From: UBA4582 sp038106185
Lineage (GTDB): Bacteria > Pseudomonadota > Gammaproteobacteria > Pseudomonadales > Azotimanducaceae
NCBI GenBank assembly: GCA_038106185.1
Contig: JAYODE010000002.1
Location: 62,001 to 126,000 of the forward strand
Reading direction: 5' to 3'
Length of the DNA stretch: 64,000 nucleotides
This document shows positions 9,634 to 18,135 of this stretch, piece by piece (positions within the stretch are counted from its first letter, which is position 1; each line of letters opens with the position of its first letter). A program made the position numbers and the translations under genes. The notes beneath the pieces are model-generated. The model was not told the origin of the DNA. It made no database searches and saw nothing but the letters and a program-made list of their open reading frames with translations.

Positions 9634-10536
9634 ACCGCACCATTGATTGTTGAGGAATGCCGCAAAACAATCGTCGCGGTCGCGACCACTGATCAGATAC
9701 TGTTGGTAAATAAACAAGCCTGCCGCGCAAATCAGGCCAAGCAAGTACCAGCCACTCAGGCCTGCTTGGTTGGCCACGCCATACATGACAAGCAAAAAGA
9801 TGACCTGTAGGGTCCCGATGGCGGCTTTATCCAACTCGGCAAATAAAATCGCAGTCGATTTCAGTCCCAGCAATAGGTCATCATCCCTGTCCACCATGGC
9901 ATATTCGGTATCGTACGCGACAGTCCAGAGGATGTTAGCAATCATCAACAGCCCGGCTATCGAGGGTACTTCGCCAGTGACGGCAGCGAAGGCCATGGGA
10001 ATTCCAAAAGAAAATGCCAAACCAAGGATCGCTTGGGGCAAATAGGTATAGCGCTTCATGAAAGGATAGACGGCAGCCGTAAAAGCACCGCCGAGGGCTA
10101 GCAAAACCGTCAACCAGTTAGTCGTGAGCACCAGTAGAAGCGCGACAAACAATAAGATTGCCATGAAGCTTAGGGCCATAGGCACAGATACTTGACCGAG
10201 CACCAGTGGCCTATTGCGGGTTCGTTTGACCTTGCCATCAAAATGCCGGTCGGCAATATCATTGATAATGCAGCCAGCAGATCGGGTCAAGAGTGTACCG
10301 AGAGTAAACACCATGAAGAGGTGCCAGCCAGGAAAGCCTTCTGCAGCAATCCATAGAGCCCATAAGGTCGGCCACAGCAAAAGCAAGGTGCCGATGGGCC
10401 GGTCGAGCCGAGCGAGTCGCAACAGAGGTGCGAGGATGGGCCAGCGCGCGTCCAAAGCGGTCGTGAATCGTGAAAGTGGCGGCATTAAACGGGCTTTTAC
10501 TCGCTTTATTGCACTGGTTGCTCTGGTCAATAGCAT
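9595..10536 (-). CDS. ubiA: 4-hydroxybenzoate octaprenyltransferase
   Basis: 313 aa from the ATG at 10536; an ATG at 10485 would give 296 aa, nearer to the E. coli length of 290. Multi-spanning inner-membrane prenyltransferase with both Asp-rich motifs: NDIADRHFD (residues 92-100) followed by KRTRNRPL, and YDTEYAMVDRDDD near 208-220. These bind the Mg-polyprenyl diphosphate. The reaction is the first membrane step of ubiquinone synthesis. The partner gene ubiC (chorismate lyase), commonly adjacent, is absent from this window. It faces away from rubredoxin. Confidence 0.95.
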   Translation of the reverse strand: MLLTRATSAIKRVKARLMPPLSRFTTALDARWPILAPLLRLARLDRPIGTLLLLWPTLWALWIAAEGFPGWHLFMVFTLGTLLTRSAGCIINDIADRHFDGKVKRTRNRPLVLGQVSVPMALSFMAILLFVALLLVLTTNWLTVLLALGGAFTAAVYPFMKRYTYLPQAILGLAFSFGIPMAFAAVTGEVPSIAGLLMIANILWTVAYDTEYAMVDRDDDLLLGLKSTAILFAELDKAAIGTLQVIFLLVMYGVANQAGLSGWYLLGLICAAGLFIYQQYLISGRDRDDCFAAFLNNQWCGLWIFVGILIHYL

Positions 10537-10733
10537 GTCTTAAGGCACGGGGTGGGCCGGTTTGTGTTCCGTGAACGTGAATTACGTTAGTATACGTTGC
10601 TTGAGCCCGGCGTGACATCAAAGATTCTGGCCGGGGGGTCAATATCGCCGCTGGCTAAGTCGTCATATCTCGCCATAATAGCAGCCGATGGACTCAATTT
10701 AAGAGAGGTGAATTGCATGGGGTGTAAAGACAG

Positions 10734-10901
10734 ATGAGGAAGTGGCAGTGTATTGTTTGTGGCTTTATTTATGACGAAGCAGAGGGTCTTGATTCGGAAG
10801 GCATTGCACCTGGCACCCGCTGGGAAGATATACCGGAAGACTGGTGTTGCCCGGAGTGTGGCGTGAGTAAAGCAGACTTTGAGATGTTAGAAATCGACTA
10901 A
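10734..10901 (+). CDS. rubA: Rubredoxin
   Basis: A 55-aa protein starting MRKWQCIVCGF. Two CxxCG iron-binding knuckles are visible (CIVCG at residues 6-10 and CPECG near 39-43), along with the conserved Tyr and acidic EDIPEDWCCP segment. It carries a single Fe(Cys)4 centre and shuttles electrons. Rubredoxin next to ubiA is the order known in Pseudomonas, where rubA serves alkane hydroxylase AlkB and other pathways. No rubredoxin reductase or alkB is present here. An upstream ATG at 10717 runs into a stop after six codons and was rejected. The 197 bases upstream to ubiA hold no other gene. Confidence 0.95.
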   Translation: MRKWQCIVCGFIYDEAEGLDSEGIAPGTRWEDIPEDWCCPECGVSKADFEMLEID

Positions 10902-10921
10902 AGCCTACAGAGAGCGGCATT

Positions 10922-12193
10922 ATGGACCACGGGAAACTCACCAGAAATATCGTTATCGGCATGATCCTTGGGATACTACTGGGATCCATCGTTTTCAGTA
11001 TCGGTCTTTCCGACGAGCATCCGATCATGGTCTACCTGGTTGATGGAATACTGGATATTGGCGGCAAGGTGTTTGTCATCAGTCTGAAGCTGCTGGTGGT
11101 GCCGTTGGTGTTTGTGTCGCTGGCCTGCGGCGCCAGTAACCTGGGCGACACAGCCGGTATGGGGCGTATTGGTGGCAAGACTATTGGTCTTTATCTGCTG
11201 ACAACCGCAATCGCGATCTCCCTGGCCTTGTTGGCGGCTACCCTGATCAATCCTGGCAAGGACATCAACTTGTCATCGAATGCCCAGTTTCTCGCCAGTG
11301 AGAGCCCGTCATTAAAGCAAGTCATCATCGATGTTTTTCCATCCAATCCCTTCAAGGCAATGGCTGATGGCAATATGCTGCAGGTCATCGTCTTTGCGAT
11401 TCTGGTGGGTGTTGCCATCAGCCGATGTGGCGAGGCAGGCCAGCGTGTGCGAGCCACCCTGAATGACTGGAATGACATCGTTATGCGGATGGTGATGATG
11501 TTGATGCAGGTGGCGCCCATCGGCGTATTTTGTCTGCTGATAGCCCTGTTCGCTCACATGGGTTTTGGTGCTATCTCAGATCTTTTAACCTATTTTCTAA
11601 CGGTTGCGGGCGTGCTGGTACTGCATTTCTTTCTGACCTATGGTGTGCTGATTCGCACCATGGCGAACCTGAACCCGGTGACCTTCTTTCGACACATGAC
11701 GCCTGTGATGGCCTATGCTTTCAGTACGTCTTCCAGTAACGCAACCCTGCCGATCACCCTGGAAACCGTCGAGCATCGGCTGGGCGTCAAGAATGAGATA
11801 GCCGCCTTCACAGTCCCCTTGGGTGCGACCATCAACATGGACGGTACTGCGATCATGCAGGGGGTTGCCACTGTGTTCATTGCTGGTGCTTACGGCGTTG
11901 ATCTGGGGATGAGTGATTATCTTTTGGTGATTCTGACCGCCACGCTGGCCTCGATCGGTACAGCAGGTGTGCCGGGCGTAGGTTTGATCATGCTGGCGCT
12001 GGTGTTGCAGCAGGTAGGCCTGCCCGTTGAGGGCATAGCCTTGATCATCGGCGTTGATCGCCTGCTTGATATGATGCGAACCGCCGTCAATGTTACCGGT
12101 GATGCCATGGTCTCATCGATTGTCGCCAGGTCAGAAGGCAAATTTGACCAGGATGTCTTTGAAGGTCGAGAGGCGAAAGGTTACCAGATCTAA
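10922..12193 (+). CDS. Dicarboxylate/amino acid:cation symporter, GltP-like
   Basis: 423 aa, DAACS (SLC1) family. The three transport signatures are present: the Ser-rich hairpin STSSSNATLP (268-277), NMDGTA (305-310) in the unwound helix 7, and DRLLDMMRTAVNVTGD (379-394) in helix 8. The Asp-x-x-Arg arrangement in DMMRT matches archaeal GltPh and bacterial GltP, in which these residues hold the amino group and side-chain carboxylate of aspartate or glutamate; DctA-type C4-dicarboxylate carriers differ here. An acidic amino acid importer driven by sodium or protons is the best guess. It starts 20 bases after rubredoxin and converges on recG. Confidence 0.92.
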   Translation: MDHGKLTRNIVIGMILGILLGSIVFSIGLSDEHPIMVYLVDGILDIGGKVFVISLKLLVVPLVFVSLACGASNLGDTAGMGRIGGKTIGLYLLTTAIAISLALLAATLINPGKDINLSSNAQFLASESPSLKQVIIDVFPSNPFKAMADGNMLQVIVFAILVGVAISRCGEAGQRVRATLNDWNDIVMRMVMMLMQVAPIGVFCLLIALFAHMGFGAISDLLTYFLTVAGVLVLHFFLTYGVLIRTMANLNPVTFFRHMTPVMAYAFSTSSSNATLPITLETVEHRLGVKNEIAAFTVPLGATINMDGTAIMQGVATVFIAGAYGVDLGMSDYLLVILTATLASIGTAGVPGVGLIMLALVLQQVGLPVEGIALIIGVDRLLDMMRTAVNVTGDAMVSSIVARSEGKFDQDVFEGREAKGYQI

Positions 12194-12221
12194 ACGTCGC
12201 CGGCGTGTCAAAGGAGCCTGA

Positions 12222-14297
12222 TTAGACCTGACTAAAGGCCTCGGGCATGGCAAGCCAGCGCTGCATAATGGCCAAGGCTGCGGGTCGATCGGTCGCCAGC
12301 AGATGGCGGGAAGTGGTGCTGACCTCATTGAGCAGATGCTGGTCACGCACCAAATCGGCAATTCTGAACTGCAGTGAGCCTGACTGTCGACGGCCAAACA
12401 TTTCACCAGGCCCACGTATCATCAAATCCTGCTCGGCGATGTAGAAGCCGTCGTTGCTCTCTCGCAATACATTGAGCCTTTGTTTGCTGACCAGACCCAA
12501 TGGTGGGTGATAGAGCAGAACGCAATGGCTTTGGCGACTACCTCTGCCAATTCGGCCACGCAATTGATGCAGTTGTGCCAAACCCAGACGCTCGGGATTT
12601 TCAATGACCATCAGGCTGGCGTTTGGCACATCCACACCGACTTCTATGACGGTTGTTGCTACCAACAGATCAATTTTGCCGGCCTTGAACTCGGCCATAA
12701 TAGCCATCTTCTCATCGCCAGACAGACGGCCGTGAATCAGGCGCACTCGCAGTGTGGGCAGCAGGGCCGTCAGAGTCTCGGCTGTAACCTCCGCCGCTTG
12801 GCATTCCAGGTCTTCTGATTCCTCGATCAAGGTGCAGACCCAATAGGCCTGCGCGCCCTGCTGGCAAGCAGACTGAACCCGACTGATCACTTCATTGCGG
12901 CGTGAATCTGGCAGAACACTGGTGGTAACTGGCGTTCTGCCAGGCGGTAGCTCATCGATCACCGAGCAGTCCATATCAGCATACAAGCTCATCGTCAGGG
13001 TTCTGGGAATGGGGGTCGCGGTCATGACCAGTTGGTGGGGCATCCGCCCTTGGCGTTCGCCTTTCTCGCGCAGGGCGAGGCGTTGCAGCACACCGAATCG
13101 GTGTTGTTCATCAATGATGACCAGGCCCAGGTTGGCAAACATGACTTCCTTCTGAAACAGCGCATGAGTACCAATCACCACACCGGCCTGACCGTTGGCA
13201 ATAGCCTCAAGTTCTGCTTGGCGCTGCTTACCCTTGACCTTACCCGATAGCCAGGCCACTTGGATCCCCAGAGGTGTCAGCCACTGCCTGAAATTCATGA
13301 AGTGTTGTTCCGCTAAAAGTTCCGTGGGTGCCATCACTGCAGTCTGGTGCTGATTTTCAATCGCCTGTACGGTGGCAAGCGCTGCAACCACTGTCTTGCC
13401 GGAGCCAACATCGCCCTGGACCAGACGCAGCATCGGTTGACATCGTCCCAGGTCGCTGGCGACCTCTGCCAGTACCCGTTGCTGCGCACGAGTCAGGGTA
13501 AATGCCAGCGACCTTTGAAACGCCGCACAGGTTGCCCCAGGGAGATCAAATTCAAAGGCTTGCAGGCTCGCCAGCTCTTCCCGCATGAGGCGCATACTGG
13601 TCTGGTGGGCGAGCAGTTCTTCAAAGGCAAGGCGTTGTTGAGCCGGATGAACACCGTTCAGCAGATCCTCCAGAGCTATGTGGGCCGGCGGTCGGTGAAT
13701 CAGGTGTAAGGCCTGGTTAATATCGGTTTGCAGCAGTGGATGTCCACCCAAAGGGATATCTTGAAGCAATTTGCCCGCATCCATCATGGCCAGAACCTGA
13801 GTTACGATGGCTCTGACCCTTGACTGACTTAGACCCTCGGTCACCGGGTACACGGGCGTCAGGTGTTGCTCAAGCGGCGTCTTGGTATCGGGCGTATATT
13901 CAGGGTGATAAATTTCCAGACCAGCAGCCCCACGCCGAACCTCGCCATAGCAGCGCAGGGTTGTGGCACTTTTGAGACTTGCCTGCTGTTGTTTGGAAAA
14001 ATGAAAAAACCGCAGCGCAATAGTGCCAGTGCCGTCCTGTAAATAAGCCAACAGGCTCCTGCGCTTACCAAAGCTGATATCGCAGGCGATGACTCGACCT
14101 TCCAGGACCACAGACTGACCGGGCTGAACCTGGCCTATGGGTGTCAATCGAGTTCTATCTTCATAACGCAGAGGTAGGTGAAACAGAAGGTCCCGCAAAC
14201 TCAAAATGCCAACTCGGGACAATTTGTCGAGCAAGGCAGGCCCTACTCCTCGCAGTGAACCAACGCTGGCGCACTCCAGGGAATCAGACTTGCTCAT
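12222..14297 (-). CDS. recG: ATP-dependent DNA helicase RecG
   Basis: 691 aa, the normal length. The N-terminal wedge/OB domain (residues about 60-150) is followed by a SF2 helicase core: Walker A GDVGSGKT at 295-302, a DEQH box near 395 (IIDEQHRFG), TATPIPRTL, then the C-terminal TTVIEVGVDVPNA and QLRGRIGRG motifs. It remodels stalled replication forks and Holliday junctions. It lies 47 bases downstream of ridA and probably belongs to the gmk-rpoZ-spoT-ridA-recG transcription unit. It converges on the symporter gene with a 28-base gap. Confidence 0.97.
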   Translation of the reverse strand: MSKSDSLECASVGSLRGVGPALLDKLSRVGILSLRDLLFHLPLRYEDRTRLTPIGQVQPGQSVVLEGRVIACDISFGKRRSLLAYLQDGTGTIALRFFHFSKQQQASLKSATTLRCYGEVRRGAAGLEIYHPEYTPDTKTPLEQHLTPVYPVTEGLSQSRVRAIVTQVLAMMDAGKLLQDIPLGGHPLLQTDINQALHLIHRPPAHIALEDLLNGVHPAQQRLAFEELLAHQTSMRLMREELASLQAFEFDLPGATCAAFQRSLAFTLTRAQQRVLAEVASDLGRCQPMLRLVQGDVGSGKTVVAALATVQAIENQHQTAVMAPTELLAEQHFMNFRQWLTPLGIQVAWLSGKVKGKQRQAELEAIANGQAGVVIGTHALFQKEVMFANLGLVIIDEQHRFGVLQRLALREKGERQGRMPHQLVMTATPIPRTLTMSLYADMDCSVIDELPPGRTPVTTSVLPDSRRNEVISRVQSACQQGAQAYWVCTLIEESEDLECQAAEVTAETLTALLPTLRVRLIHGRLSGDEKMAIMAEFKAGKIDLLVATTVIEVGVDVPNASLMVIENPERLGLAQLHQLRGRIGRGSRQSHCVLLYHPPLGLVSKQRLNVLRESNDGFYIAEQDLMIRGPGEMFGRRQSGSLQFRIADLVRDQHLLNEVSTTSRHLLATDRPAALAIMQRWLAMPEAFSQV

Positions 14298-14344
14298 GAG
14301 CGAGGTCGATTCTTTTCGAGGTGGTCAAAAGGGCGAGCCCTGCA

Positions 14345-14728
14345 TCAGGTGAGATCGATAATCGCATCTATCTCTACCTGTGCGCCTTTTGGTAAGGCAC
14401 TCACCTCAACCACAGCACGGGCCGGGTAAGGCGCAGCGAGGAGTCCTTCCATATAGTGATTGACCTTGGCGAAATGCGCCAGGTCAGTGAGGTAGATAGT
14501 GAATTTAATGGCTTGATTCAGCGTTGTACCGGCGGCCAAACAGATGGCGTCGAGGTTTCGAAAAACCTGATCAATCTGCTGGCCGATGTCGTTTGAGACG
14601 AGTGCCATGGTGCTTGGCACTAACGGGATTTGGCCGCTGATGTACAGCACGCCGTTGCTGGCGACTGCCTGTGAATAAATGCCAATAGCAGCTGGTGCCG
14701 TCTCTGTGCTGATAATTACCTTGGACAT
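14345..14728 (-). CDS. ridA: Reactive enamine/imine deaminase RidA
   Basis: 127 aa, YjgF/YER057c/UK114 fold. Conserved elements include the opening IISTETAPAAIGIYSQAV, GQIPL, and PARAVVEVSALPKGAQVEIDAI, which contains the Arg that binds the carboxylate and the acidic catalytic residue of the active subfamily. It hydrolyses 2-aminoacrylate and other reactive enamines formed by PLP enzymes, protecting them. It starts two bases after spoT ends, so the pair is cotranscribed, as in many gammaproteobacteria. Confidence 0.95.
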   Translation of the reverse strand: MSKVIISTETAPAAIGIYSQAVASNGVLYISGQIPLVPSTMALVSNDIGQQIDQVFRNLDAICLAAGTTLNQAIKFTIYLTDLAHFAKVNHYMEGLLAAPYPARAVVEVSALPKGAQVEIDAIIDLT

Positions 14729-14730
14729 AG

Positions 14731-16842
14731 CTAGCTTCTCATTCGCGTAATTTTGGTTACACCCTTGATGATACGCAGGCGTTTAATAACTCTTGCCAAG
14801 TGTATTCGGTCGCGTACGGCAAGGACAAGATTGACCGTCGACAGATGCGCATCTCTTTCCATCATGCTGATTCGATCAACATTGGCGTCGGCATTGGTGA
14901 TGGTCGAGGCCAGTATCGCGACAATACCCTTCTCATGCTCCAGCTCGACTCTGAGCTCTACGGCAAACTCCTGCCCTACATGAGAATCCCACCGAACCGT
15001 CATGGTCTCTTCAGGCTTGTTGCGCAACTCCGCCATGTTCCGACAGGTGTCCATATGGATCACAATACCTTTGCCGGCACTGATATGACCAATGATGGGG
15101 TCACCAGGAATCGGTTTGCAACACTTGGCGTAGGTAACGACCAGCCCTTCTGTCCCCATGATCGCCAGGGGTGTGTGGCGAACAGGACGAGCACGCTCAG
15201 TATCTGTTGTGGAAGCAATCAAACGACTGGCGATCACGGATGCCATCTGGTTACCCAGACCAATCGCTTCAAGTAGCTGATCCAAATGGACCATGTTGCG
15301 CTCCTTGAGGACCACCTGCAGTCGTTCCGGATCTACTGCCTCGATCGTTGACTGATGGGCTTTTAACGTCCGCTCCAGCAGACGTCGGCCCAAGGCCAAG
15401 GACTCGTTGCTCTGCTGATTCTTGAGCGCGTGGCGAATACCCCCACGGGCCTTGCCGGTAACGACAAAGCTTAGCCAGGCAGGATTTGGATGGGCGCCAG
15501 GTGCCGTGATGATCTCGACAGTCTGGCCACTCTCGAGGGTCGAGCTTAGCGGTGCCAGGCGCCGGTCGATGCGGCAAGCGACGCAGGTGTTGCCGATATC
15601 AGTATGCACCGCATAGGCAAAGTCTACGGGCGTCGAGCCCTGTGCCAGGTCATAGATTTGGCCCCGCGGTGTGAAGATATAGACCTCGTCTGGAAACAGA
15701 TCAAATTTGACATTCTCGATAAACTCCAGAGAGTTTCCGGCACTTTGCTGGATTTCCAGCAGACCTTTCATCCATTCTCGCGCGCGTTTATGCGTGCCGG
15801 TGCCGCTCTCATCATTGATCTTATAGAGCCAATGACCGGCGATACCATTATTTGCAACCATCTCCATTTCAACGGTTCTGATCTGGATTTCTATGGGCAG
15901 ACCATGCATACCGAATAGCGTCGTATGCAACGACTGATAGCCGTTCGCCTTGGGAATCGCGATATAGTCTTTAAACCGACCGGTGACAGGTTTGTAAAGG
16001 TTGTGTACCGAACCCAGCACGCGATAACAGGTATCCACCGTATCCACGACAATGCGAAAAGCATAAACATCCATGATTTCGGTGAAGGAGCGGCGCTTGC
16101 TGCGCATCTTGTCATAAATACTGTAGAGGTGTTTTTCTCGACCCATAACCTCCGCGGTAATGCCATCTCTAATAAGACAGGCTTTGATCGACTCGAGGAT
16201 ATTGCTGACATATTCTTTGCGATTACCGCGGGCTTTGCGTACAGCTTTTTCGATCATCGAAGAGCGTAAGGGATACAGGGCCTTAAAGCCCAGCTCTTCA
16301 AATTCAATTCGAATGTTATTCATACCTAGCCGGTTGGCGATGGGCGCATAAATTTCCAGTGTTTCCCGCGCGATGCGTCGCTGTTTCTCACTGTTGAGAC
16401 TACCCAAAGTGCGCATATTGTGCAGGCGATCTGCAAGTTTCACCATGATGACGCGAATATCTTTCGCCATTGCGAGCGTCATTTTCTGAAAATTTTCAGC
16501 CTGAGCCTCAGCCCGGGATTGGAACATGCTCTTTAGCTTGCTGACGCCATCGACCAGGTCGGCGACCTCCTCATCAAACTCCTTGCTGATGATCTGCTTG
16601 GGAACCCCGGTGTCCTCGATCACGTCGTGGAGCAGTGCCGCCATTAAACACTGATGATCCATATGCATATCGGCGAGAATCGCAGCAACAGCCAGCGGGT
16701 GCGTGATATAGGCTTCGCCTGATCGCCTGGCCTGGCCGGCATGTGCCGCTTCAGCGAAGTCATAGGCTTTGCGTACCAATTGGATCTGCTTTTCACCGAG
16801 ATAGGCTTCAAGATCGAGGGCAAAGGAATCTATGGTCAACAC
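14731..16842 (-). CDS. spoT: Bifunctional (p)ppGpp synthetase/hydrolase SpoT
   Basis: 703 aa, matching E. coli SpoT (702). The HD hydrolase domain is intact (HAGQARRSGEAYITHPLAV and LLHDVIEDTG near residues 34-77), followed by the synthetase domain (GRFKDYIAIPKANGYQSLHTT), TGS (FTPRGQIYDLAQGSTPVDFAY) and C-terminal ACT. The hydrolase motif separates it from RelA. It sets the stringent alarmone level in the cytoplasm. The start is a GTG at 16842 preceded by a strong GGAGG seven bases away. rpoZ lies 159 bases upstream, ridA directly downstream. Confidence 0.97.
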   Translation of the reverse strand: MLTIDSFALDLEAYLGEKQIQLVRKAYDFAEAAHAGQARRSGEAYITHPLAVAAILADMHMDHQCLMAALLHDVIEDTGVPKQIISKEFDEEVADLVDGVSKLKSMFQSRAEAQAENFQKMTLAMAKDIRVIMVKLADRLHNMRTLGSLNSEKQRRIARETLEIYAPIANRLGMNNIRIEFEELGFKALYPLRSSMIEKAVRKARGNRKEYVSNILESIKACLIRDGITAEVMGREKHLYSIYDKMRSKRRSFTEIMDVYAFRIVVDTVDTCYRVLGSVHNLYKPVTGRFKDYIAIPKANGYQSLHTTLFGMHGLPIEIQIRTVEMEMVANNGIAGHWLYKINDESGTGTHKRAREWMKGLLEIQQSAGNSLEFIENVKFDLFPDEVYIFTPRGQIYDLAQGSTPVDFAYAVHTDIGNTCVACRIDRRLAPLSSTLESGQTVEIITAPGAHPNPAWLSFVVTGKARGGIRHALKNQQSNESLALGRRLLERTLKAHQSTIEAVDPERLQVVLKERNMVHLDQLLEAIGLGNQMASVIASRLIASTTDTERARPVRHTPLAIMGTEGLVVTYAKCCKPIPGDPIIGHISAGKGIVIHMDTCRNMAELRNKPEETMTVRWDSHVGQEFAVELRVELEHEKGIVAILASTITNADANVDRISMMERDAHLSTVNLVLAVRDRIHLARVIKRLRIIKGVTKITRMRS

Positions 16843-17001
16843 AGATTCGCCTCCCTGCCAGCACCAACGGCCCAGTTTTGAAGCCGTTGTGTTGAAGCGA
16901 TAGGTTGCGCGTTAGGAAAACGAGATACAGCGAGGGTGGCAGAAAAATCTACCGCCGGGAGAGTCATGTGCCGGCGTATTTGTCCCAGCAAATAAGACAG
17001 G

Positions 17002-17280
17002 CTAGACGTCCGTTTCGAGCGGTGTTTCAAATTCATGGTGTGCTGCAGCGATGTCCAAAGTCTTGGACGCATCTCTGGTGCCCTCTCTGAGTATGCTGGC
17101 GTCAATCAATCCGGCGGCGATTTCACGCAGCGCTAATACAGTTGGCTTGTCATTTTCAATCGGTACCAGCGGATCTTTACCACCCGTGGCGATTTGTCGA
17201 GCGCGACGGCTGGATACCATTACCAACTCAAAACGGTTATCTACATGTTCCAGACAATCTTCAACGGTCACTCGTGCCAT
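17002..17280 (-). CDS. rpoZ: RNA polymerase omega subunit
   Basis: 92 aa starting MARVTVEDC. The conserved core NRFELVMVSSRRARQ and GGKDPLVPIENDKPTVLALREI is nearly identical to E. coli omega. It helps fold beta-prime and forms one (p)ppGpp-binding site of RNA polymerase, fitting its place next to spoT. The gmk-rpoZ-spoT order is conserved in gammaproteobacteria. Spacers of 95 bases to gmk and 159 bases to spoT contain no gene. Confidence 0.97.
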   Translation of the reverse strand: MARVTVEDCLEHVDNRFELVMVSSRRARQIATGGKDPLVPIENDKPTVLALREIAAGLIDASILREGTRDASKTLDIAAAHHEFETPLETDV

Positions 17281-17375
17281 CTGTTTACTCCGATTTTAGC
17301 TAGGGCCCTGAGGCAGGTTCTCAACGACCGCGTAGTGTAACGAATGCATCATAGTCGCACAATGAATAGTTGGCG

Positions 17376-18029
17376 TCACCTGTCGGTATCGTTGCCTGCG
17401 AGCAATCGAGCAATCAGGTCGCTGAAGCGATTTTTCTGCTGATCCAGACGCAGGTCGTCGGCATTACCCTCGATAATTCTGGCCAGATCTTGCAGTGCTG
17501 AGTTGAAATTGTCATTGATGATCAAGTATTGAAACTCCTCATAGTGCGAGATCTCATTTATTGCCTCGCTCATACGGGTATCGATAATCTGTGCATCATC
17601 TTGACCTCGACCCAGAAGGCGAGAGCGCAGGGTCTCAAGTGACGGTGGTAAGATGAAAATATGAACTGATTCAGGCAATCGTCGTCTGATCTGTTGCGCA
17701 CCCTGCCAGTCTATCTCGAGAATAATATTGTGACCACGATCAGCAATGCTCTCGACAGCCTGACGACTGGTACCGTAGAGATTGCCAAATACCTGCGCTG
17801 ATTCAATGAAGGCGTCCTGGCGTTGCATTTCGCGAAACTCGATGGGGCTGACAAAGTGATAGGCGACGCCATCAATCTCGTCTGGCCGGCGAGTTCGTGT
17901 AGTGTGAGATACAGCGACTTCGATGCTGGGCGCGGATTCAATCAGTGCTTTCACCAGGCTGGTTTTGCCCGCACCTGAGGGTGCTGCGACCACAAAAAGC
18001 TTGCCTCGCGTGGGTGTCTTGCTTGTCAC
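17376..18029 (-). CDS. gmk: Guanylate kinase
   Basis: 217 aa. The P-loop APSGAGKTS is at residues 16-24, followed by the GMP-binding VSHTTRTRRPDEIDGVAYHFV region. It phosphorylates GMP or dGMP to the diphosphate. The start is GTG at 18029, with an AGAGG about ten bases upstream; no better ATG exists near the family N-terminus. Leads the gmk-rpoZ-spoT unit, and lies downstream of the sugar permease gene, from which a strong hairpin separates it. Confidence 0.96.
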   Translation of the reverse strand: MTSKTPTRGKLFVVAAPSGAGKTSLVKALIESAPSIEVAVSHTTRTRRPDEIDGVAYHFVSPIEFREMQRQDAFIESAQVFGNLYGTSRQAVESIADRGHNIILEIDWQGAQQIRRRLPESVHIFILPPSLETLRSRLLGRGQDDAQIIDTRMSEAINEISHYEEFQYLIINDNFNSALQDLARIIEGNADDLRLDQQKNRFSDLIARLLAGNDTDR

Positions 18030-18102
18030 GGGTGAATTGCCTCTGATCTTAATCCCATAGTTTAATCAAATTTTCCAGCGAATGGGCTGTAATTTCTGAC
18101 TT

Positions 18103-18126
18103 CGCAGGCTGCGTTGGCAGCCTGCG
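18103..18126 (-). terminator. Perfect 10-bp hairpin downstream of the GPH permease gene
   Basis: Left arm 18103-18112 and right arm 18117-18126 are exact reverse complements with a 4-base loop, GC-rich, beginning about ten bases after the permease stop codon. Position suits a transcript 3' end for the minus-strand permease gene. It lacks a following T-run, so it may be an attenuating or stabilising hairpin and not a classical intrinsic terminator. Confidence 0.5.
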
Positions 18127-18135
18127 ACTTAGCCC

